From Gammaproteobacteria bacterium (GTDB taxonomy: Bacteria > Pseudomonadota > Gammaproteobacteria > Pseudomonadales > Azotimanducaceae), in the NCBI GenBank assembly GCA_027295975.1, contig JAPUJX010000251.1:1-5542 (forward strand): 5,542 nucleotides of DNA, given 5' to 3'. The position numbers and the translations under genes were made by a program. The notes below the pieces were generated by a model. It was not told the DNA's origin. It was given only the letters and a program-made list of their open reading frames with translations, and searched no databases. Below, in pieces: positions 1-5,542 of this stretch (position 1 is the first letter of the stretch; every line of letters starts with the position of its first letter).

Positions 1-824
1 AAGTTGGTGGTGTCGACGACCAGGGTGTCACCCTCCCACCATCCGATCGAGTCGCCCAGCCATTTGGTCATGTCACTCGGCGGATGCTCCGAGTTCATAC
101 GGACGATGCGGGCATCGTGCACCATCTCGATCAGGATCATCACGTAGTCTTCGGTCTGCACGATGCGCTTGTAGGTGTTGTAGAGACTGGGAAACGTTGG
201 TGTCGCACCGGTGAACCCGAGGATGCAACGTTCTGAGATCCCCAACATTTCCGGGCCGTCGTAGGGACCGTTCCCTTCCACGTCGAGCCACCAGGCGGTG
301 CCGTCGTTCGCGCGTCGCAGTTTGCGCCGCTCCCTCAGGCGCGTCATCGTCGCCTCGGTCCTGGCCGGCATCTGGCCGTTTTTCGGGTCGATGATGATCG
401 AGGTGCGGAATTTACCGTCGACCTTGAACACATCCGAGCCGGGATCGACCCAGAAGTTGTTGTAGCCTCCGACGTTGCCGGCGCCGCTGTTTTCGCGAAA
501 CTCGTCACCGATGCCGATCGGTGGCGCGCCGCCTTCGGGCGGGGCACTGGTCACGGGTCCCCGGTTCTGGGTTCGATCTGCCACAAGCTGACGGTTTTTT
601 TCGACGATTGTGTTGGCCTGGTCGAGGGTCAGTTCGAGATTGTCGCCGAACTCTTTCGGACGTGTTAGCGGCGTCAAGGTGGAAACGTCGTAGGTTCCGG
701 TAAAGTCGGGGTGGGTACTGGCGCCGGTCAGTTGAGTGGAACTGTCGTTTCCCGTCCCACAGGCCGAAATTGCCAGCGCCAAAATAACGATTCCGCCGAG
801 ATGAATCGCATCGCGTGTATTCAT
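1..824 (-). CDS. Uncharacterised exported lipoprotein, 3' end beyond the window
   Basis: The reading frame is open from the ATG at 824 to the left edge, giving 274 complete codons and no stop. The N-terminus is a lipoprotein signal: Arg4, a hydrophobic stretch at about residues 9-19, and a lipobox ISAC with the acylated Cys at residue 22, so the protein should be membrane-anchored in the cell envelope. A Ser/Thr/Gly linker follows. The body carries conserved-looking blocks: RTSIIIDPKNGQMP (140-153), GPEMLGISERCIL (near 190-202), and GDSIGWWEGDTLVVDTTN (257-274). From memory, these mark a large family of secreted proteins of unknown function, often in many copies in Acidobacteriota and environmental Gammaproteobacteria. 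No catalytic motif is recognised. The start is well supported by an AGGAGGG Shine-Dalgarno. It lies downstream of the acylphosphatase gene on the same strand, but a 98-bp gap with inverted repeats suggests separate transcription. Confidence 0.85.
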   Translation of the reverse strand, partial: MNTRDAIHLGGIVILALAISACGTGNDSSTQLTGASTHPDFTGTYDVSTLTPLTRPKEFGDNLELTLDQANTIVEKNRQLVADRTQNRGPVTSAPPEGGAPPIGIGDEFRENSGAGNVGGYNNFWVDPGSDVFKVDGKFRTSIIIDPKNGQMPARTEATMTRLRERRKLRRANDGTAWWLDVEGNGPYDGPEMLGISERCILGFTGATPTFPSLYNTYKRIVQTEDYVMILIEMVHDARIVRMNSEHPPSDMTKWLGDSIGWWEGDTLVVDTTN

Positions 825-830
825 GGTGTG

Positions 831-837
831 CCCTCCT
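831..837 (-). promoter_or_regulatory. Strong Shine-Dalgarno of the lipoprotein gene
   Basis: Read on the minus strand, AGGAGGG is followed by CACACC and then the ATG at 824. This is a near-perfect anti-16S match at good spacing. It fixes the start codon of the lipoprotein gene and suggests strong translation. A TATATG at about 844-849 just upstream could be a -10 box, but it would leave a very short leader and has no good -35, so I do not call a promoter. Confidence 0.8.
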
Positions 838-859
838 GAAGCCATATAGTCCCCGTTTG

Positions 860-883
860 TCGTACGGGAATCAATTCGTACGA
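860..883. repeat. Inverted repeat TCGTACG / CGTACGA in the leader region of the lipoprotein gene
   Basis: Two 7-base arms, TCGTACG (860-866) and CGTACGA (877-883), are exact reverse complements separated by 10 bases. The site lies about 36 bases upstream of the lipoprotein ATG, where a promoter or operator would be expected. There is no T-tract after it on either strand, so it is not a typical intrinsic terminator. It could be a dimeric-regulator site or a weak hairpin. Function is inferred from position only. Confidence 0.4.
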
Positions 884-901
884 AGTGCGGGGGGGGGCAG
901 C

Positions 902-916
902 TTGCACCGGGTGCAA
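902..916. repeat. Perfect 15-bp palindrome TTGCACC-G-GGTGCAA, candidate operator
   Basis: The arms TTGCACC (902-908) and GGTGCAA (910-916) are exact reverse complements around a single central base. The site lies in the gap between the acylphosphatase stop (923) and the lipoprotein start (824). Compact symmetry of this kind is typical of operators for dimeric helix-turn-helix repressors. It could also fold as a 5-bp stem with a 5-base loop, but no T-tract follows on the minus strand, only a C-run, so an intrinsic terminator is unlikely. Confidence 0.4.
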
Positions 917-922
917 TGGAGG

Positions 923-1273
923 TCAGGGAAGGATCTCAAACGATTCGAAACGACAAACGTCACCTGGATCCACATCGACGTCATCAACTCGCGCGAACGT
1001 CGGGCCCGTTTGGCACCAGTTCATCAATGAAGTTACCGCATCCGGTAACCCTTCGGCGTGAAACGCAACGGACCGATCCGGAAGGTTTCTCACCCAGCCG
1101 GTAACACCGAACCCTGTTGCCATCCGCTGCATCGAATATCTGAAGCTGACGCCCTGAACCCGCCCGCGAACGCATCCAACGACGGCCACCGGCGGAGTAC
1201 CGACTATCGCGCCGTCACCTGCCATGCTCCCCATGCCGACCTGTCCAGTTGCGTTAGATCCGCAGCGAACCAT
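923..1273 (-). CDS. Acylphosphatase
   Basis: Small cytosolic enzyme that hydrolyses acyl phosphates (for example acetyl or carbamoyl phosphate) to a carboxylate and phosphate. Numbered from the ATG at 1273, the protein is 116 residues. The phosphate-binding loop GRVQGVSFR spans 37-45, with the catalytic Arg at 45. GWVRNLPD spans 59-66, with the catalytic Asn at 63, followed by the usual strand VAFHAEG. Both catalytic residues are present and the C-terminus has the normal length for the family. The start is uncertain, because acylphosphatases usually begin only a few residues before the phosphate loop while this frame has a 36-residue extension. ATG 1273 has GGAG ten bases upstream; ATG 1234 (103 aa) and ATG 1225 (100 aa) are shorter alternatives with weaker or badly spaced sites. 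It is transcribed divergently from the operon at 1351, 77 bp away. Confidence 0.9.
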   Translation of the reverse strand: MVRCGSNATGQVGMGSMAGDGAIVGTPPVAVVGCVRGRVQGVSFRYSMQRMATGFGVTGWVRNLPDRSVAFHAEGLPDAVTSLMNWCQTGPTFARVDDVDVDPGDVCRFESFEILP

Positions 1274-1350
1274 ACATCCCCCGCTCCAGGCAAGGGTTGG
1301 CGCGATGAACCGGTTTGGTTAGTCTCGCGGTCCATGTAATGAGCTGACTC

Positions 1351-2169
1351 ATGCCTCGACTTGCGACTTTTGTCCTGCTGGCCACGTTCTGGACCGCCCA
1401 CGGCAACTCCGCCGAATTTCCACGCGGTGATTACGGGGCGGTCGGCCCCCATCTTCTGGCCATGGATGACATGGCGACCGCCGCCCATGCGGCGGCGACC
1501 ATGGCGGCAAACGCAGCAACCGTCGAACAGGTCAAACGGCAGGCTGATGTGGTTTTTGGCTACGTCTGGGGAGCCTCCTCCGGTCTGATCCAGCAGCCGG
1601 GTGCCGCGATGGTGCATGGCTGGAAATCCCGTTGGCAGGTCACCTACTCCGATTTCGACCCTGCCTTCGAGGCTCGTTACGGCAACGCGCCCCCTCGGGT
1701 TACCGACCCTGAAAATCTCGGGATTGTCGGGCGGGGCCGATACGTCCGGCGCGAGTTGACGGCGGCGGACAACCGCCCCAGTCCTGAATTGAGACCAATC
1801 GTCGAGCAACTCATCAGTTCACTCAACAACGTCATCGGGTGGACGCGCATGGACGATGGAGTCACCAAAGCGGAACGCCAGCCTCGCGTGGACCTGACCT
1901 ATCAATGGGATGCCCCCAAGGCTTTCTGGCAGAGCAGCGCCGATACCGGTTGGCTGTTTGAAGTTCAGGCGCAAGCTCTCAACATATTAAAAAGCAATTA
2001 CGCCGGTGATCTAGTCACTGCCAGACGGCACGCTCGGGACCTGGTCAAACTCATCGAAAAGTGTCGAGACGGTGTCGATGCGAATCACGACGGCACGGTC
2101 GGCGCCGTGATGATGGAAGGGGGCCTGAATGCAGTGAACGTTGCGGCTCGAGAGGCGGGTCTGTTGTGA
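1351..2169 (+). CDS. Exported helical protein of unknown function, co-translated with the ThuA/propeller/cytochrome protein
   Basis: A 272-residue protein I cannot assign to a named family. It begins with a Sec signal peptide (Arg3, hydrophobic 5-15, probable cleavage after the NSA near residue 21), so the mature protein should be periplasmic. The mature part is largely alpha-helical. An Ala/Met-rich helix runs at about 38-60 (DDMATAAHAAATMAANAATV), followed by VKRQADVVFGYVWG. A similar pattern recurs near the C-terminus (TARRHARDLVKLIEKC), suggesting two related helical units. The second unit leads into DANHDGTVG (243-251), whose Asp243, Asn245, Asp247 and Gly248 resemble a calcium-binding loop, although the usual Glu at loop position 12 is a Met. 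The stop overlaps the next gene's GTG by four bases, so the two are very likely translated together. The ribosome site before the ATG is weak. The functional link to the next protein is inferred from this overlap and shared export. Confidence 0.85.
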   Translation: MPRLATFVLLATFWTAHGNSAEFPRGDYGAVGPHLLAMDDMATAAHAAATMAANAATVEQVKRQADVVFGYVWGASSGLIQQPGAAMVHGWKSRWQVTYSDFDPAFEARYGNAPPRVTDPENLGIVGRGRYVRRELTAADNRPSPELRPIVEQLISSLNNVIGWTRMDDGVTKAERQPRVDLTYQWDAPKAFWQSSADTGWLFEVQAQALNILKSNYAGDLVTARRHARDLVKLIEKCRDGVDANHDGTVGAVMMEGGLNAVNVAAREAGLL

Positions 2170-4973
2170 ATCGTTCCTGTGTTTCTCTCCTGTTGTGCGT
2201 GAGTTCGATCGGTATGAACGCCGTGTCCCACGCTGCGCAGCTTTCCATGGAGGAACTGGCTGCGGTGTTTCGGACTGAGCCTGATGTGGAGCCGATTCGC
2301 GTGTTGACCGTCACCGCAACCCACGGTTTTCGACACACACCGGCCATCGACGCGGCAAAAAAGGTGCTTGGCGCACTCAACGGAACAACGGAGTTCTCCT
2401 TCGACTTCACCGAGGACGTCGACGATTTCAATCGAGCCAATCTCGAACGATACGATCTGTTGTTTTTCGCCAATTCCACCCTGCGGGTCGACGAACCGAC
2501 GCAAGACGCGGTGGGTTATGAGGCAGCACTCGAGTTCCGGCCGGGGGACTGGCGCAACTTCGATGCGGTCTTGAAAACCGCTGAGCGGGACATCAAAGGT
2601 CGAATTGCACTCTCCGGCAGACCGGGTGAGCTTTCCGGCATGGCGGAATTTGGGGCGGGGGTCAGCGTCATTGACGAGATTGCCGAGGAGGGTGACCAAC
2701 TCAGATTGATATGGGATGCCGGGAGCAACACAACGGTGACGGCCGAAGTCACGCTGACGGACGACGGCCTGACGGGACATCTCAAAGTAGGTGAACAATC
2801 CCTACCCCTCGAAGGAGTAGTTGTCGATGCGCGGCAAACCGAAAATCGAGACGTACAAAATCCAGTGACCGCGGACCATCGCGCCGCGATCGTCGATTTC
2901 CTCTGCACCGGCGTAGGCATTGTCGGGTCACACTCCTCCCTAGATGCTTTTTACGGCTGGGGTGAATACCGGCGGATGGTGGGCGGGGGACTGTTCGAGT
3001 CACACCCGTGGACGCAACGGGTGCGAATTCTCATCGAAGATCCAGACAATCCCGCGGTTGCCCACATGGGTGATGAACTCGTGATTCGAGATGAAATATA
3101 CGTGCTCGACAACAATCCGCGCTGGAATTCGCACGTGCTGGCTTCGCTGGACACCGGCAGCGTCGGAATCGAGCAGGGCCCTGCCGATGGGTCCCGCAAC
3201 GACTATCCCATCTCCTGGTTGCGGGAACACAAAGGTGGGCGGGTGTTCATGACCAAACTGGGTCACTTTCCGGAGGTGTGGACAAACCCCGTGTTCCTGC
3301 AACACCTGTTGCAGGGCATGCGCATGACGGCCGGTCGAATCCCCGCCAACTTTGCCTCCCGGCGGATCAAGGAAACCATCTCGGAAAACGTCTGGCCCGA
3401 CGATATCGCGGTGGACGAGAAAGGAAATGTCTGGATTGCGGAACTGCGCGGAAAAATCCATCGCTTTGACGCCGAGACTGAAAAAACCACCCAGATCGCC
3501 CATCTCGAAACTACGGACCCAACCAAGCTCGAACACGGCCTGTATGGCATAGAGGTCGACCCGAATTTCTACGATGGCGAACCCTACGTTTACCTTTATT
3601 ACGCCGAGCGGGAAACCTTCACCAATACGCTCGCCCGGTATCGTTATGAGGATGGACGGCTCAACCTCAACGCGGGCGAGGTGTTGTTACGGGTACCCAC
3701 CGAACCTCAATGTTGTCACCAGGCCGGGGATCTGGAATGGGGACTGGACGGCACTTTGTTCGTTTCCACCGGCGACACCGGCATGTCGGAAACGCGGCCC
3801 GAGTGGGAACTCTCGGAGGAATCGATCAGCGTTTATAAAACAGCGGCCGGGCTCAAGGATTATCACTGGTCGCGACTGGTCGACTCGGAGCGCAGCGCGC
3901 AGAACCTGCAGGATCTGCGCGGTAAAATTCTGCGCATCAACAAGGACGGCAGTTTGCCCACCGACAATCCCTTTTACGGGAAACCGGGCGTACGCTGGGA
4001 GATCTATGCATACGGATTGCGTAACCCCTACCGGTTCAAAGTTCATCCAACCACGGGCGACCTGTACATCGGCGTGGTTGGACCGGATGCGCGATACGAC
4101 TACGACGAGTACGACATCTCTACCAACGGAGGTGAAAACTACGGTTGGCCTCGCAGTCTTGGGAAACTTTTCTACAACGACTGGGCCCCGGAAGATATCC
4201 CCAACTATGTACCGCCGTTGTGGGAGTACACTTATGCAACCGGCGGACGGTCCGCGACCATGGGCCCGATTTACCAACACACTGGCAAAGGCGCGTTCCC
4301 GAAGATATTCCAGGGTAAGGTTTTCATTTTCGATTGGGCGCGCCGCTGGATCAAATGGGCGGATGTCGAGCTGGGAACGTTCAGCAACGATGCCGAAAAC
4401 GATGTACGAAACACTCCGCTCAACGTAGAACTTCCCGCTTACCGGTTCACGAACATCCGCAATTTTGATCAACTCACCACAACCGCACCCATCGCCATGG
4501 AACTGGGTCCGGACGGCAGCCTGTATCTAGCCGAATTCGACGGTTTCTGGGATGCCGGCCCCAATGCGAAGGTGACTCGCTACCGTTGGGTGACGGGCTC
4601 CGATGTTATTGACACGTTCAGCAACGTCACCCGCTCCGCCATGGGTTCCGAGGCGCTTGGCCAGCAGATTTACGATGCCCGTTGTGCATCTTGTCATCAG
4701 GCGTCGGGGCAGGGGGTAAGCGGGGTTTTTCCGCCTCTGGCCGGGACGCGGTGGGTTACCGGCGACGAATCACGGCTGATCAGCCTCATTCTCGACGGCG
4801 TCAGCGGCGAATTGGAAGTCAACGGCATTGTCTACAACGGAGCCATGCCACCCTGGGCAAATTCCCTCGACGATACCCAGATTGCGGCGGTGCTCACCCA
4901 CATCCGTTCGAGCTGGGGCAACAGGGCGAGGTCCGTAACTGCCGACAAGGTCGCGGGAGTTCGGTCGCGTTAG
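2166..4973 (+). CDS. Exported ThuA-like / PQQ-type sugar dehydrogenase propeller / cytochrome c fusion protein
   Basis: A 935-residue periplasmic protein that probably oxidises a sugar-like substrate and passes electrons to its own haem. The start is GTG 2166, inside the GTGA overlap with the previous stop, with GAGAGG ten bases upstream; it gives a clean signal peptide cleaved near SHA-A. Residues 44-393 are ThuA-like (IRVLTVTATHGFRH; GVGIVGSHSS with His256; PISWLREHKGGRVF; TKLGHFPE), interrupted at about 107-231 by a beta-rich insert. Residues 408-810 form a glucose/sorbosone-dehydrogenase-type propeller. There, His518 in QCCHQAGD matches the catalytic-base position of soluble glucose dehydrogenase, Arg619-Asn620 in GLRNPYR match its PQQ-contacting Arg-Asn pair, and GGENYGWP is typical. 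Residues 828-915 are a class I cytochrome c: CASCH (840-844) binds haem and Met894 in GAMPPW is the likely sixth ligand. The real substrate, and whether PQQ is bound, cannot be read from sequence. Confidence 0.92.
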   Translation: MNRSCVSLLLCVSSIGMNAVSHAAQLSMEELAAVFRTEPDVEPIRVLTVTATHGFRHTPAIDAAKKVLGALNGTTEFSFDFTEDVDDFNRANLERYDLLFFANSTLRVDEPTQDAVGYEAALEFRPGDWRNFDAVLKTAERDIKGRIALSGRPGELSGMAEFGAGVSVIDEIAEEGDQLRLIWDAGSNTTVTAEVTLTDDGLTGHLKVGEQSLPLEGVVVDARQTENRDVQNPVTADHRAAIVDFLCTGVGIVGSHSSLDAFYGWGEYRRMVGGGLFESHPWTQRVRILIEDPDNPAVAHMGDELVIRDEIYVLDNNPRWNSHVLASLDTGSVGIEQGPADGSRNDYPISWLREHKGGRVFMTKLGHFPEVWTNPVFLQHLLQGMRMTAGRIPANFASRRIKETISENVWPDDIAVDEKGNVWIAELRGKIHRFDAETEKTTQIAHLETTDPTKLEHGLYGIEVDPNFYDGEPYVYLYYAERETFTNTLARYRYEDGRLNLNAGEVLLRVPTEPQCCHQAGDLEWGLDGTLFVSTGDTGMSETRPEWELSEESISVYKTAAGLKDYHWSRLVDSERSAQNLQDLRGKILRINKDGSLPTDNPFYGKPGVRWEIYAYGLRNPYRFKVHPTTGDLYIGVVGPDARYDYDEYDISTNGGENYGWPRSLGKLFYNDWAPEDIPNYVPPLWEYTYATGGRSATMGPIYQHTGKGAFPKIFQGKVFIFDWARRWIKWADVELGTFSNDAENDVRNTPLNVELPAYRFTNIRNFDQLTTTAPIAMELGPDGSLYLAEFDGFWDAGPNAKVTRYRWVTGSDVIDTFSNVTRSAMGSEALGQQIYDARCASCHQASGQGVSGVFPPLAGTRWVTGDESRLISLILDGVSGELEVNGIVYNGAMPPWANSLDDTQIAAVLTHIRSSWGNRARSVTADKVAGVRSR
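2484..2858 (+). other. Beta-rich domain inserted inside the ThuA-like domain
   Basis: Residues 107-231 of the fusion protein separate the ThuA strand ending FFANSTL (to 106) from the next conserved ThuA helix and strand (from about 234). In ordinary ThuA-like proteins these two elements are joined by a short linker. The segment begins with a helix-like stretch after GDW (127-129). From about 142 to 220 it shows alternating hydrophobic strands with glycine turns, such as KGRIALSG, GELSGMAEFG, GDQLRLIW and DGLTGHLKVG. That pattern resembles small lipocalin-like beta-barrels, but this assignment is inference. The reading frame is continuous and base composition does not change visibly. Confidence 0.55.
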
Positions 4974-5014
4974 AGAACAGACAAGTTTCCCGGTACTCAG
5001 CCGGTAAGCAGCAC

Positions 5015-5542
5015 TCAAGGCCGCGGCCGTGAAAAATCCTCGGGGTTACGTAACATATGCGCGGCACCGTGGGGGTTGCTGATGGCTGATTGTTCGCCGT
5101 AGAGACGCTCTTTCATCCAGGTCATCACCGCCCGATTTCCGGCAACCCTGAGATGGGCCTCGGCGGTTTGAATCGCTGTTGTTCGAATGGCGTCGAGGGT
5201 GGACGTTGCCTGCACGATCCCTGCGCTGAGAGCATCCCGTCCGGTCCAACGTTTGGCGAGAACCACCGTTTCGTGAAATACCCCGGCAGGTATTTTGTGG
5301 CGGAACAACGCGAGTTCCGGCTCCGGTATGGTTATGCCTATTTCCACCTCGTTGGCACACAGGAAACCCCGATCTTCACGCATGATCCTGAGGTCGTGGC
5401 ACAACGCGATCATGAACCCCGCGCCGAACGCGTGTCCGTTGATGGCGGCAACCGTCGGTACACCGAAGGTAATCAACCGCGCGCACATCGTCATGTAAGC
5501 CGTGCCAAAAGTATTACGGTCGCCTCCTGGATGTTCACCCTT
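5015..5542 (-). CDS. Enoyl-CoA hydratase/isomerase family protein, probably delta3,delta2-enoyl-CoA isomerase; 5' end beyond the window
   Basis: The frame is open from the right edge to TGA at 5017-5015, giving 175 residues; the start lies outside, and the internal ATG at 5494 is not the likely start. It is a crotonase-fold enzyme acting on unsaturated fatty acyl-CoAs in beta-oxidation. With residue 1 at the window edge, PTVAAINGHAFGAG (29-42) is the CoA-binding and oxyanion-hole segment. HDLRIMREDRGFL (49-61) and NEVEIG (64-69) follow, then the helix and AGIVQA region. Glu65 matches the Glu164 position of rat hydratase. The Glu144 position is Met44, so the second catalytic acid is missing, as in delta3,delta2-enoyl-CoA isomerases. 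The MREDRGFL block also resembles plant and peroxisomal isomerases. The tail ends in SRPRP. It converges on the plus-strand operon with only 41 bp between stops. Confidence 0.85.
   Translation of the reverse strand, partial: KGEHPGGDRNTFGTAYMTMCARLITFGVPTVAAINGHAFGAGFMIALCHDLRIMREDRGFLCANEVEIGITIPEPELALFRHKIPAGVFHETVVLAKRWTGRDALSAGIVQATSTLDAIRTTAIQTAEAHLRVAGNRAVMTWMKERLYGEQSAISNPHGAAHMLRNPEDFSRPRP

Noticed and set aside
902..916. NtrC-type site reading of the 15-bp palindrome
   Set aside because: The arms resemble half-sites TGCACC and GGTGCA, but the known NtrC site has several more bases between the halves, so the spacing does not fit.
1315..1342. Promoter TTGGTT / TAATGA upstream of the operon
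   Set aside because: The boxes match the consensus poorly, and the implied start would fall about two bases before the ATG. This is not enough to annotate.
1204..1809. Minus-strand open frame of 201 codons antisense to the small exported protein
   Set aside because: No recognisable motif. It overlaps both the acylphosphatase coding region and the plus-strand gene, whose signal peptide and operon context mark it as the real one.
2061..2165. Upstream GTG start at 2061 extending the large fusion protein by 35 residues
   Set aside because: The extension is Arg-rich, overlaps the previous gene by over 100 bases and would bury the signal peptide. GTG 2166 has a ribosome site, the GTGA coupling and a clean export signal.
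2085..2798. Minus-strand 237-codon open frame antisense to the end of the small gene and the ThuA region
   Set aside because: No family features; it sits opposite clear coding sequence on the plus strand.
3574..4428. Plus-strand 284-codon open frame in a second frame inside the propeller region
   Set aside because: The translation is rich in Arg/Thr/Pro with no domain pattern, while the main frame shows continuous conserved propeller blocks. It is a by-product of GC-rich codon use.
3687..4472. Minus-strand 261-codon open frame antisense to the propeller region
   Set aside because: No motif or ribosome site was recognised, and it lies fully opposite well-supported coding sequence.
4974..5014. 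Possible bidirectional terminator between the convergent genes
   Set aside because: The CCGGTA copies (4990-4995 and 5001-5006) are direct rather than inverted repeats apart from the self-complementary CCGG, and no T-tract is present on either strand.
5019..5028. Palindrome GGCCGCGGCC
   Set aside because: It lies within the last codons of the isomerase gene and encodes the SRPRP tail. A 10-bp GC palindrome is unremarkable in GC-rich DNA.

Overview
The window is moderately GC-rich bacterial chromosomal DNA with tightly packed genes. It looks like a Gram-negative organism: there is a lipoprotein signal, two Sec-type signal peptides, and a periplasmic multidomain protein with a covalently bound haem c. 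The proline- and tryptophan-rich lipoprotein ending in a GDxxGWWEGDTLVVDTTN motif belongs to a type I associate with Acidobacteriota and uncultivated marine or soil Gammaproteobacteria. I cannot place the organism more closely from sequence alone. I see no tRNA, rRNA, CRISPR array, insertion sequence or phage gene.

Layout: (1) 1-824, minus strand: the 5' part of an uncharacterised lipoprotein gene that runs off the left edge, preceded by a very strong Shine-Dalgarno. (2) 825-922: a 98-bp gap with two inverted repeats and a run of nine Gs. (3) 923-1273, minus strand: an acylphosphatase. (4) 1274-1350: a 77-bp divergent gap that should hold the promoters for both sides; no convincing consensus promoter is visible. 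(5) 1351-2169 and 2166-4973, plus strand: a two-gene unit with a 4-base GTGA stop/start overlap. The first gene encodes an exported, mostly helical protein of unknown function. The second encodes a 935-residue exported protein made of a ThuA-like domain interrupted by a roughly 120-residue insert, a sugar/aldose-dehydrogenase-type (PQQ-type) beta-propeller, and a C-terminal class I cytochrome c domain. (6) 4974-5014: a 41-bp convergent gap without a recognisable terminator. (7) 5015-5542, minus strand: the 3' part of an enoyl-CoA hydratase/isomerase-family gene, running off the right edge. It keeps only one of the two hydratase glutamates, which points to a delta3,delta2-enoyl-CoA isomerase.

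The most interesting part is the 1351-4973 unit. The large protein looks like a one-polypeptide periplasmic oxidation module: a ThuA-type domain to bind or process a carbohydrate-like ligand, a propeller to oxidise it, and a haem domain to pass electrons on. The small co-translated exported protein is a natural candidate partner. The flanking acylphosphatase and acyl-CoA isomerase genes look like ordinary housekeeping neighbours with no evident link to this unit.
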